The notes: a model not told the origin generated them from the letters alone. Positions 1 through 8,890 are shown, numbered from the stretch's first letter. The stretch is 11,130 bases of DNA from Penaeus vannamei (GCF_042767895.1 NC_091577.1:2004851-2015980), one strand, 5' to 3'. Translations and numbers: made by a program.

Positions 1-60
1 AACGACAACAACAACCACAGTCGCCACCGCCACAACAACGACCAAAACAACAACAACAAA
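1..60 (+). repeat. Degenerate (CAA/AAC)n microsatellite
   Basis: The stretch is built from ACA and CAA triplets with substitutions that give CCACAG, CGCC and CGACC interruptions. It runs directly into a GAAA tract. It starts at the window edge, so its true length is unknown. Confidence 0.8.
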
Positions 61-92
<32 letters not shown>

Positions 93-120
93 AAAGAAAA
101 GAAAGAAAGAAAGAAAGAAA
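60..120 (+). repeat. (GAAA)n tetranucleotide microsatellite
   Basis: About fifteen tandem GAAA units are visible. Two units near the middle are expanded to GAAAA, around positions 90-100. The strand is entirely purine. It joins the CAA tract on its left and ends in an AT-rich bridge at 121-134. Confidence 0.95.
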
Positions 121-254
121 ATAAAAATATATATTGCGGATGTTGGCAGCTGGCTCGCGTCCAGGATTCGGAGGAGGAATATATGGCAGAGAGACTTCCC
201 TCCCGAGGACCTTACGCAACGACCAAGGACCACACCCTGCGCCGTTTTCATTTC
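121..254. other. Short non-repetitive stretch, no gene recognised
   Basis: This is about 130 bases of mixed composition between the GAAA tract and the polypurine minisatellite. Two plus-strand frames stay open through it, but both continue straight into the repeat and show no recognisable protein family. It may be the remnant flank in which the minisatellite expanded. I see no splice signals or promoter elements worth calling. Confidence 0.6.
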
Positions 255-1684
255 GGGAGGGAGGGAGGGAGGAGGAGGGAGGGAAGGGGAGGGAGGGAGG
301 GAGGAGGAGGGAGGGAGGGGGAGGGAGGGAGGGGTGGGAGGAGGGAGGGAAGAAGGGAGGGAGGGAGGGAAGTGGGGGAGGGAGGGAGGCTGGAGGGAGA
401 AGGGAGGGAGGGGAAGGGAGGGAGCTGGAGGGAGGGAAGAAGGAGGGATGGGGAGAAGGGAGCTAGGGAAGGAGGGAGGGAGGGAAGGAGGGAGGGAGGG
501 TGGGGAAGGAAGGAGAGGGAGGGAGGGAGGGTGGGAGGGGGGTGGAAGGAGGGAAAGGAGGGAGGGAGAGGAAGAAGGAGGGGAAGGAGGGTGGGAAGGG
601 AGGGAAGGAGCTAGAGAGGAAGGAGGGAGGGAGGGAGGGAGGGAGGAGAGGGAGGGAGGGAGGGAAGGAGGGGGGGAGGGAGGGGAGGGGAGGGCTGGGG
701 GGAAGGGATGGATGGAAGGGAGAAGGAAGGAGGGAGGGAGGGGGAAGGAGGAGTGGAGGGTTGGGAGAGAGGAGGGAGGAAGGGAGAGAGGGAGAGTGGG
801 AGGGAGGGGGATGAAGGGAGGGAGGTGGAGGGTTGGGGAGAGTGAGGGAGGTTTGGAGGGAGGGAGCTGGAGGGAATGGGAGGGAGCTGGAGGAGGGAGG
901 GAGGAGAAGGAAGGAGAGGAGGGAGGGAGAGGAGGGATGGGAAGGAGAAGGGAGGAAGAAGGAGGGAGGGAGAGAGGAGGAAGGAGAGGAGCTGGAGGGA
1001 GGGAGGGAGGGAGGGAGAGAAGGAGGGAGGGAGCTGGAGGGTGGAGGGAGGGAAGGGTGGAGGGTGGAGGGTGGAGGGAGTGGAGGGAAGGAGGGAGGGA
1101 GGGAAGCTGGAGGGAGGGAGGGAAAGGGAGAAGGAAGGTTGGGAGGGAGGGAAGGAAGGAGGGAGCTGGAGGGAGGGAGGGAGGGAAGGAGGGAGGGAGG
1201 GAGGGAGGATGGGAGGGAGGGAAGGAAGGAAGGGAGGGAGGATTGAGGGGGCTGGAGGAGGGGAAGGAAGGAGGGAAGGAGGGAGGGAGGGGAGGGAGGG
1301 AGGAAGGGAGGAGGGAGGGAAGGAAGGAAGGAGGGATGGGGAGGAAGGAAGGAGGGAGGGAGGGAAGGAGGGAGGGAGTGGGGAGAAGGAAGGAGGGAAG
1401 GAGGGGTTGAATGGGCTGGAGGGATGGGGAAAAGGAAGGAGGGAGGGAAGGGCTGGATGGGAGAAGGAGAGGGAGGGAAGGAGAGGAGGGAGGGAGGGAA
1501 GGAAGGAGGGAAGGGAGGAGTAGGAGGAGAGGGAAGAAGGAGAGGAGAGAAGGAGGAGGGAAGGAAAGAGGGAAGGAGGGAAGAGGGAGGGAGGGAGAAG
1601 GGAAGAAGAGCTGGATGGATAGAGGGGGAGGGGAAGGAGGGAGGAAGGGAAGGAGGGAGAGAGGGAGAGGAAGAGGGAGGGAGA
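255..1684 (+). repeat. 1.4 kb polypurine GGGA/GGGAGG/GAAGGA minisatellite
   Basis: The plus strand is almost pure purine, built from GGGA, GGA and GAA units. Sparse T interruptions appear as GTGG, ATGG and GTTGG, and the rare C residues all lie in GCT. Runs of four or more GGGA units recur throughout, for example near 255-270, 630-650, 1000-1018 and 1170-1205. The plus strand therefore has dense G-quadruplex potential, and the duplex has mirror-repeat triplex (H-DNA) potential. Long frames cross it on both strands, with Gly/Arg/Glu on plus and Ser/Leu/Pro on minus. This happens because the repeat units contain no stop codon, so I do not treat them as genes. Confidence 0.95.
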
Positions 1685-1784
1685 ACTGTGGTCTGGAGGA
1701 GGGAGGAGGGGTAGGCTGCCCAGCATAGAGGTCAGGATGGAGGAGGTCAGGGGTCACGGGGTAGGGGGGGGGAGAGGGTTATAG
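1685..1784 (+). other. G-rich degenerate flank of the polypurine minisatellite
   Basis: The purine bias fades here. CTGTGG, GGCTGCCCAGC and three GGTCA half-sites appear, followed by a run of nine G at 1764-1772. I see no gene. The nuclear-receptor-like half-sites are listed separately. Confidence 0.6.
1729..1756 (+). promoter_or_regulatory. Possible nuclear-receptor response element (AGGTCA direct repeat, DR1 type)
   Basis: AGGTCA at 1744-1749 is followed by one G and then GGGTCA at 1751-1756, giving a DR1 arrangement. Another exact AGGTCA lies 15 bp upstream at 1729-1734. DR1 elements of this form are known sites for RXR/USP heterodimers, HNF4 and COUP-TF class receptors. The match is literal, but the surrounding DNA is G- and A-rich and no promoter or gene is visible beside it, so chance origin is likely enough to keep the score low. 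Confidence 0.25.
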
Positions 1785-1920
1785 GGTGTCTGTTCGCTTT
1801 TTGTGTCTGTCTGTTTGTATGTTTGTTTGTGTGTCTGTTTGTCTCATTGGGTTTGTGTGATGGTTCACTTTTTCTGGTTGTCAGTATTTGTCTCTGTTTA
1901 TTTGCTTGTTTGTTAGTCCG
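1785..1920 (+). repeat. Degenerate TGTTTG/TGTCTG-rich tract
   Basis: Irregular TGTTTG, TGTCTG and TTTGTGTG units form a pyrimidine/G-rich transition between the G-rich flank and the CT microsatellite. No gene is recognised. The Phe/Val/Cys/Leu-rich open frame across it continues into Ser/Leu encoded by CT repeats. Confidence 0.65.
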
Positions 1921-2672
<752 letters not shown>

Positions 2673-2808
2673 TTATCTGCCTACACACATACGCCTTTAG
2701 ATATTTATGTTTCAATCAACAACTTGATTTGCTTCTTGAGAAAAAAGGGGAGATTTTGCAGTCTTTTTCTGCAACATTCATTCGAGACAAATTCATGTTG
2801 ATCATTAC
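2673..2808. other. Unique sequence, no gene recognised
   Basis: About 135 bases of balanced composition, the first non-repetitive DNA after 2.4 kb of repeats. A minus-strand frame stays open across much of it and through the exon-like segment to its right, but it matches nothing I recognise. Confidence 0.5.
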
Positions 2809-2874
2809 CTGGGCTGCCATATTCATGATGATGTCCAGTATCTCGACGATTGGTCTCTCGCTGTCATCCCTCCT
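2809..2874 (-). CDS. Weak candidate internal exon, 22 codons, unknown product
   Basis: On the minus strand this 66-base segment follows an AG (CAGCAG) and is followed by CAG then GTAATG, a donor close to consensus. It reads in one open frame for 22 codons, starting Arg-Arg-Asp-Asp-Ser-Glu-Arg-Pro and continuing with a hydrophobic periodic stretch (Ile-Val-Glu-Ile-Leu-Asp-Ile-Ile) that could be an amphipathic helix. The length divides by three, so it would be a phase-0 exon. Against it, the pyrimidine tract before the acceptor is poor, a 22-codon open frame is common by chance, and no partner exon is visible. I recognise no family. Confidence 0.15.
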
Positions 2875-2877
2875 CTG

Positions 2878-3130
2878 CTGGTTGGTCCGTGAGGGAATAT
2901 GCAAGGAAACGGGATCAGCTGATTGGCCAGCTTCGTTAAATGTCAGAATATCAGCGTCTCTGATTGGTCGGCCGGGTTAAATGTCAGGCTAAGAGGCTCC
3001 CTGATTGGTCCGTCATCCGGGGAACGTTAGGGAATCGTGGCCAGGTGATTGGCTCGCTAATTTTGAACTATTTCATGGACGGGTCTGATTGGTTTATTGC
3101 CGGAAACAGGAATTTCAACTTGAATGTGAG
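2878..3130 (-). repeat. Degenerate 41-bp tandem array of inverted CCAAT boxes
   Basis: CTGATTGG occurs exactly at 2919, 2960, 3001 and 3085. It occurs as CTGGTTGG at 2878 and GTGATTGG at 3045. The start-to-start distances are 41, 41, 41, 44 and 40 bp. On the minus strand the core reads CCAATCAG, a good match to the CCAAT motif bound by the trimeric factor NF-Y. Units beginning at 2919 and 2960 also share a 12-base block at offset 16 (2935-2946 and 2976-2987) and agree at about 29 of 41 positions. Units at 2878 and 3001 share TTGGTCCGT. The array is thus a real but diverged tandem repeat whose best-kept part is the CCAAT core. It runs up to the assembly gap, so its right end may be missing. 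It could be a promoter or enhancer array, or simply an old minisatellite. Confidence 0.7.
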
Positions 3131-3630
3131 NNNNNNNNNNNNNNNNNNNNNNNNNNNNNNNNNNNNNNNNNNNNNNNNNNNNNNNNNNNNNNNNNNNNNN
3201 NNNNNNNNNNNNNNNNNNNNNNNNNNNNNNNNNNNNNNNNNNNNNNNNNNNNNNNNNNNNNNNNNNNNNNNNNNNNNNNNNNNNNNNNNNNNNNNNNNNN
3301 NNNNNNNNNNNNNNNNNNNNNNNNNNNNNNNNNNNNNNNNNNNNNNNNNNNNNNNNNNNNNNNNNNNNNNNNNNNNNNNNNNNNNNNNNNNNNNNNNNNN
3401 NNNNNNNNNNNNNNNNNNNNNNNNNNNNNNNNNNNNNNNNNNNNNNNNNNNNNNNNNNNNNNNNNNNNNNNNNNNNNNNNNNNNNNNNNNNNNNNNNNNN
3501 NNNNNNNNNNNNNNNNNNNNNNNNNNNNNNNNNNNNNNNNNNNNNNNNNNNNNNNNNNNNNNNNNNNNNNNNNNNNNNNNNNNNNNNNNNNNNNNNNNNN
3601 NNNNNNNNNNNNNNNNNNNNNNNNNNNNNN
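3131..3630. other. Assembly gap of exactly 500 N
   Basis: All 500 positions are N. A round, fixed size usually means that a scaffolder inserted a placeholder, not that the distance was measured. The flanks may be separated by any length and could even be joined in the wrong orientation. Confidence 0.97.
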
Positions 3631-3800
3631 TTGCACTTGTTCTTGTTCTCAATCCTGTTCTATTTTTTGTTCTTGTTCTCCTTCTCCTACTTGTCCTTGT
3701 CCTTGTTCTTGCTCGTGTTCTTGTTATTATTCTAGTTCTCGTCCTTGTTCTTGTTCTTACTCTTATTCTTGTTCTCGTTCCAGTCCTTGCTTTTGTTGTT
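3631..3800 (+). repeat. Degenerate (TTGTTC)n hexanucleotide tract
   Basis: TTGTTC, TTGTCC and TTCTCC hexamers repeat with substitutions. The hexamer period makes the open frames read Val-Leu repeats on plus and Arg-Thr repeats on minus, which is a signature of the repeat and not of protein selection. The left end is cut by the gap. Confidence 0.85.
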
Positions 3801-4062
3801 GATGTTGTTCTCCTGTCCTTGTTTCTATTCTTGGTTTTATTTTCACTCTTTTTATTATTGTTATTGTTGTTATCCATATATGATAATTATCATTATTATT
3901 ATCATTGTTATTGTTATTGTTATTAACATCATCATCATCATCATTATTATTGATTCTATTACTATTACCATTATCATTATTGTTATCACTTTTATCATTA
4001 TCCTCACTATTGTCATTATCATCATTATAATCATCATTACTATCATCACTATTACCACCACT
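3801..4062 (+). repeat. Degenerate (ATT/ATC/GTT)n trinucleotide tract
   Basis: After a short T-rich transition, ATT, ATC and GTT triplets fill the segment, including an ATC run near 3926-3942. Its orientation matches the much larger tract at 6926-8890, with the T-rich strand on plus. Confidence 0.9.
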
Positions 4063-4410
4063 GCGCGCGTGTGCAGAAACGCAAACGTTTTGCAATCAAA
4101 TAAATGCATTTCCATCTAAAAATAAACTTTATATACACTTTACGACAACTTAAATATGATAAAATATTGAAAACCAAGCTTCTGATTTGCCAAAACTGTC
4201 TCCCTTGCTCTTCGAGAGGAAAGTAAAAAAAAAAAAAAAAAAGTTTATAGAACTGGTTTTCCCGAAGATCTCAAAACACGGCCGCCATTTTTCTCTCTCT
4301 AGAGTTCTCATGTTTACAGTGTAAGGGATACAGCGGATGCGGACTGTACGTGCATACGGACGTCTTTGCAGTGCAGGGGCTCATCTACTGTACGCTTCTG
4401 TGTTGAAACA
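4063..4410. other. Unique island, no gene recognised
   Basis: These 350 bases are mostly non-repetitive. They hold AATAAA hexamers near 4099 and 4121, a run of 18 A at 4225-4242, a GCCGCCATTTT element at 4281-4291, and a pyrimidine run ending in AG at 4302 followed by GTAAGG at 4321. The AATAAA hexamers and the A run are about 100 bp apart, too far for a simple processed-transcript tail. Neither strand shows a frame with recognisable protein similarity. Confidence 0.55.
4281..4291 (+). promoter_or_regulatory. YY1/Pho-like motif (GCCGCCATTTT)
   Basis: The bases match the classical YY1 core and fit the Drosophila Pho consensus GCCATHWY. Isolated matches of this length are common, and no start site or other Polycomb-associated motif is apparent nearby. 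Confidence 0.2.
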
Positions 4411-4436
4411 AATGTATATATATACGGATATATGTG

Positions 4437-4508
<72 letters not shown>
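4411..4508 (+). repeat. (TA)n microsatellite
   Basis: Imperfect TATG/TATA units lead into about 65 bases of uninterrupted TA from 4443. The array ends at TGTAAACACA, where the CA array begins. Confidence 0.95.
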
Positions 4509-4514
<6 letters not shown>

Positions 4515-4558
4515 CACACACATAGACACACACACACACACACGCACACACACGTGCG

Positions 4559-4580
<22 letters not shown>
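4509..4580 (+). repeat. (CA)n microsatellite with CG-containing interruptions
   Basis: CA dinucleotides are interrupted by TAGA near 4533 and by CGCA and CGTGCGCA between about 4543 and 4560. Because the interruptions keep the purine-pyrimidine alternation and add CG steps, this is the segment of the window with the greatest Z-DNA potential. Confidence 0.93.
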
Positions 4581-4735
<155 letters not shown>

Positions 4736-4825
4736 ATATATAATATATATATATGTATGTATATACATGTATGTATATACATATAAATAAATGTATATGT
4801 ATGTATATAAATTTATATAAACATG

Positions 4826-4830
<5 letters not shown>
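4736..4830 (+). repeat. TATG/CATA-rich segment with short palindromes
   Basis: Interruptions of the TA pattern here form perfect short palindromes: ATGTATATACAT at 4757-4768 and again at 4771-4782, and a 16-base palindrome TATATAAATTTATATA at 4804-4819. Confidence 0.8.
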
Positions 4831-4918
<88 letters not shown>

Positions 4919-4947
4919 TATATATATATATATATATGTTTATATGA
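4831..4947 (+). repeat. (TA)n array with one phase shift
   Basis: TA runs to about 4874, then an AATA step shifts the phase, and TA continues to 4914 before TATGCATA and a final TA run. Confidence 0.93.
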
Positions 4948-5300
<353 letters not shown>

Positions 5301-5383
5301 GTGTACTTGTCTGTGTGAGCTTATGATATTTGCAGAACTTGCATCCAAGCGCGCAGTTGCTAGGGATGGAACAGACACAAACA

Positions 5384-5425
5384 GAATAAATAATAAAAAA
5401 TAGAAATAAAAAAATAAAAAAAAGA
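5384..5425 (+). other. A-rich tract, possible retroposon tail
   Basis: It consists of AATAA, AAAATAG and AAAAAAATA units with a few T and G. Such tails are found at the 3' ends of SINE and LINE copies, but I cannot recognise a body sequence on its left. A decayed poly(A) microsatellite is equally possible. Confidence 0.25.
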
Positions 5426-5712
5426 GCCATTCATATTAATTTTATCCAAAACGGATATAAACTCTAAGGAATATTTATATCCCATTTGGTCTTATCAATA
5501 AATCCCTTAAGATATTGTTCTCGATATCTAAAACATTATAAACACAAAGTCGGGTGAAATTTGAACGTGCAGTTGCAATTTTCGTGTTTATTTGTTACTT
5601 TGGCATTGGAAAAAGTCTGTATAGAACAAACAACTTGCGACACAGCCCTTGCATTGTGCAATCATCCGTGACTTTGCAAGCAGACACCTTCCAGTAGCTT
5701 TTTTCTAAACAG

Positions 5713-5790
5713 AGTGAAATGTCTCGGACCAATTTGTCGTCTCATTGCACACTGCATATCTCGATTGACTTGAGACAATTTCAAGGACAG
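5713..5790 (+). CDS. Weak candidate internal exon, 26 codons, unknown product
   Basis: The segment is preceded by CTTTTTTCTAAACAG, a reasonable splice acceptor, and followed by GACAG then GTGTAA, a weak donor. It reads in one frame for 26 codons, with residues starting Ser-Glu-Met-Ser-Arg-Thr-Asn-Leu, and its 78-base length divides by three. A frame of this length is open by chance more often than not when three frames are considered. No flanking exon is visible and the peptide matches no family I know. Confidence 0.12.
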
Positions 5791-5917
5791 GTGTAACGTC
5801 AAGCCAGCTGATGCTAGCGTCTCGCAGCGGGACAGAGGCTCCTCGAGATCGGGGGGGAAAAAGTTGGTGTTCCTGGCGCCCGATTCATGGGCCCTGGCCG
5901 CTCGGCATTTATGCTGT

Positions 5918-6272
5918 CCCCCCCCCTCTCCCCTCTCCCTCCCCCTACGCCACTCCACCTCCCCCTCTCCCTCTCCCTCCCCCTACTCCACTCCACCTCC
6001 CCCTCTCTCCCTACTCCACCTCCGCCTCTCCCTCTCCCTCCCCCTACTCCATTCCACCTCCCCCCTCTCCCTCCCCCTACTCCACTCCACCTCCCCTCTC
6101 CCTCCCCCTACTCCACTCCACCTTCCCCTCTCCCTCCCCCTCTCCCTACTCCACTCCCCCTCTCCCTCCCCCTACTGCACTCCACCTCCCCCTCTCCCAC
6201 TCTCCCTACTCCACCTCCACCTCTTCCTCCCCCAACTCCACTCCACCCCCCCCTCTCCCTCCTCCCTCCCTG
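5918..6272 (+). repeat. C-rich minisatellite, about 32-bp unit, ten copies
   Basis: CTAC(T/G)CCAC-type blocks begin at 5945, 5983, 6011, 6044, 6077, 6108, 6146, 6172 and 6206, with a CAACTCC variant at 6233. Between them lie CCCCCTCTCCCT blocks. The spacing varies from 26 to 38 bp. The plus strand has C-runs suited to i-motif formation and the minus strand has the matching G-quadruplex potential. Pro/Leu/Ser/Thr-rich frames here come from the repeat. Confidence 0.92.
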
Positions 6273-6480
<208 letters not shown>

Positions 6481-6925
6481 GCTTTGTGCTTTGACTGTAT
6501 GTTTAATTTGTGTTGTGTAACTACATGCCTCCATGCTATATCTCTCCGTGCATTTACATACACTATAGACATTAACATACTACATGTGTATGCTTCCCAA
6601 GTGTACATATCTAAACACATACATCTATGTACGCACAGACAAACGAACACGCCAGACCTCCTTATTTATTTGTTTACACGCTGACGTTAAGACCCGGAGC
6701 TGTGTGTGTTTGTGTGTGCGTGTGTGTTTGTTTCTCTGTGTGTGTACGTGTGTGTGTGTGTGTGTGAGTGCATTTGCAAGCACTTCTGGCCGAGAGGTTT
6801 TGTATGCATGTGCGTTGGCGAATGTGTAGGTGGCCGTTTGTGTACGTCTGTGGGTGTACGTATTCCTGTCATACACACGCACATCATGCATACACGATGA
6901 GCATCCATAACGTCACTGGCATGAG
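6481..6925. other. TG-rich unique segment with an interrupted (TG)n core
   Basis: The segment is mostly non-repetitive, with a (TG)n core at about 6702-6766 that contains TTTG, CGTG and TACG interruptions. Two mirrored CRE-like octamers occur, TGACGTTA near 6681 and TAACGTCA near 6908, each a one-base variant of TGACGTCA. Short frames on both strands are rich in Cys/Val or Thr/His because of the TG content. No gene is recognised. Confidence 0.6.
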
Positions 6926-7045
6926 ATGAATGATCATTATAATTCTTATGAATTATCTTTTTGTTGTTGTTCTATCATTGTTGTTGTTGTTATTATTATT
7001 ATTATCATTATTATTATTATCATTATTATTATTATTATTATTATG

Positions 7046-7095
<50 letters not shown>

Positions 7096-7137
7096 CATTA
7101 TTATTATAATAATGATTATTATTATTATTATTTTTAA

Positions 7138-7218
<81 letters not shown>

Positions 7219-7268
7219 CATTATTATTATCATTATTATTATTATCATTATTATTATCATTATTATTA

Positions 7269-7308
<40 letters not shown>

Positions 7309-8338
7309 CTATTATTTTTTTATTGTTATCACTACCATTATTGTTATTATTAGTAGTATCATTATAATCCTTATCATTATTATTATCGTTATTACTATCA
7401 TTATCCCTATTATTATTATTATCGTTGTTATCATTACTATTATTGTTATTATTATTATTATTATCTTTATTATTACTATCATTATTATCATATTATTAAT
7501 GTTTTTTTATTATTATTATTTTCTTTGTTATCATTACCATTATTATTATCATTATTATTGTTATTATTATAATTATTATCATTATATTAACATCATCATT
7601 ATTATCTTTATAATAATAATAATTATTATTATTATTATTATTATCATTATTATTATTATCATTTTTATCATTATTACAATTATTATATCTATTATTATTA
7701 TCATTACTATGATAATTATCATCATTGTTATTATTATCATAATTGTCAGTATCTTTTTATTATTATTATCATCATCATCATTATTGTTATTATTATTATT
7801 ATTCACATTCTTCTTCTTATTGTTATCATCATAATAATTACTGTAATTTTGTTATCACTGCTGTCATTATCCTTATTATTGCTATCATTTTTAATCTACT
7901 CATTTGATCCTTACTAATATCATGATTATAGTTATTACTGTGACTATCATTATTATTATTGCTATTATCATTATTATCTTATTATTATCATTATTATCAT
8001 TACTCTTACTATCGTTATTACTGCTACTACTACTACTGCCATTATTATCATTTCTATCATTAGCATTATTGTTATCTTCGTTGGTAATAATGATAATAAT
8101 AGTAATGATAATAATAATATCATTGATAATCATGGTAATGAAAATATTATCAGTATTACCATTAGAATGACTATTATCACCATTATCCTAATCATTATCA
8201 TTACTATCATTATTATAATTGTTATTAACATCATTATCATTACTACTACTACTACAACTTCTACTACTGCTACTACTTTTATTATAATTTTTGCTATCAT
8301 CGTTACTATTATCATTATTATTATTATCATTATTATTA

Positions 8339-8411
<73 letters not shown>

Positions 8412-8890
8412 CATTATCATCATCATCATCATCATTATAATTATTATTATTACTGTCATCATCATCATTATCAATATGATTATTAGTATTATGATTGTTT
8501 CATTATCATTATTAGTATAAGTACGATTATTATCATTATTGTAAATATTGTTCTTATTATTTTTATTGCCATTCTTATTAGAATATCGTTATTACCATAT
8601 TCTTTGTTGTTATCATTATCATTTTCATTATTATCATTATCATTACTGTTATAATTATGATTATCGTTTTTGTTATCATTAATATCATCAATATTGCTAT
8701 CATCGTTATCACTATCCTTATCATTGTTATTGTTAATTTTATGATTTTCATTATTACTGTTGTTATTATTACTATCATTATCATCTTATTAATATCGCTG
8801 TTGTTATTATCATCATGAAGAATATTATTATCATTATTGTTGTTACTATAATTTTTGTTATAAATGTTATCGTTATCATTACCAGTTTAT
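6926..8890 (+). repeat. 2 kb (ATT)n array with ATC/GTT variants
   Basis: ATT triplets with scattered ATC, GTT, ACT and TAC variants fill nearly two kilobases. The purest runs are at about 7040-7095, 7140-7218, 7270-7308 and 8341-8409. A TAC run lies at about 8240-8275. A patch of the opposite polarity (AAT/GAT) occupies 8084-8120. Long Ile-rich frames (ATT/ATC) and Asn/Asp-rich frames on the other strand are by-products. Confidence 0.95.

Larger units (their letters stand above)
5301..5917. other. 600-base unique island, no gene recognised
   Basis: This is the longest stretch of non-repetitive DNA in the window apart from 10421-10885. An A-rich stretch at 5384-5425 (AATAA/AAATA units) sits near the left side and resembles the tail of a retroposed element, though no target-site duplication is evident. 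The centre is AT-rich. The right part (5570-5917) is balanced and holds an exon-like segment on plus, and on minus an open frame from the C-rich repeat to about 5662. No recognisable protein motif is seen on either strand. Confidence 0.55.

Noticed and set aside
611..1726. 371-codon minus-strand frame rich in Ser, Leu and Pro, and several Gly/Arg/Glu-rich plus-strand frames
   Set aside because: They follow directly from the GGGA/GGA repeat, which contains no stop codon in any frame. Several overlapping frames are open at once, and nothing but repeat residues is encoded.
2846..2853. A further ATTGG at 2849-2853, to the left of the CCAAT array
   Set aside because: It is 32-33 bp from the next unit and not 41, and the three bases before it do not match CTG, so it does not fit the array.
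2964..3926. Long frames that run through the gap on both strands
   Set aside because: More than half of each frame is N, so the apparent length is an artefact of missing stop codons in unknown sequence.
4225..4242. Run of 18 A as the tail of a processed retrocopy
   Set aside because: No AATAAA lies 10-30 bases upstream, no coding remnant precedes it and no target-site duplication is visible.
4303..4320. 18-base microexon between TTCTCTCTCTAG and GTAAGG
   Set aside because: Both splice signals look good in isolation, but the pyrimidine run is a CT microsatellite fragment and there is no neighbouring coding exon.
5662..5917. Minus-strand frame ending at 5662 with mixed amino-acid composition
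   Set aside because: The sequence upstream of it is the C-rich minisatellite, no start codon lies in the unique part, and no family is recognised. The length is not beyond chance.
6926..7834. 302-codon Ile-rich plus-strand frame and shorter Ile, Met or Asn/Asp-rich frames
   Set aside because: ATT/ATC triplets read as Ile, and the opposite strand reads as Asn/Asp. These are products of the trinucleotide array, with no domain or membrane-protein pattern beyond the repeat.
6926..8890. CRISPR-like regularity of ATC variants in the ATT array
   Set aside because: There are no distinct spacers or conserved repeat units. It is a eukaryotic-type trinucleotide array.
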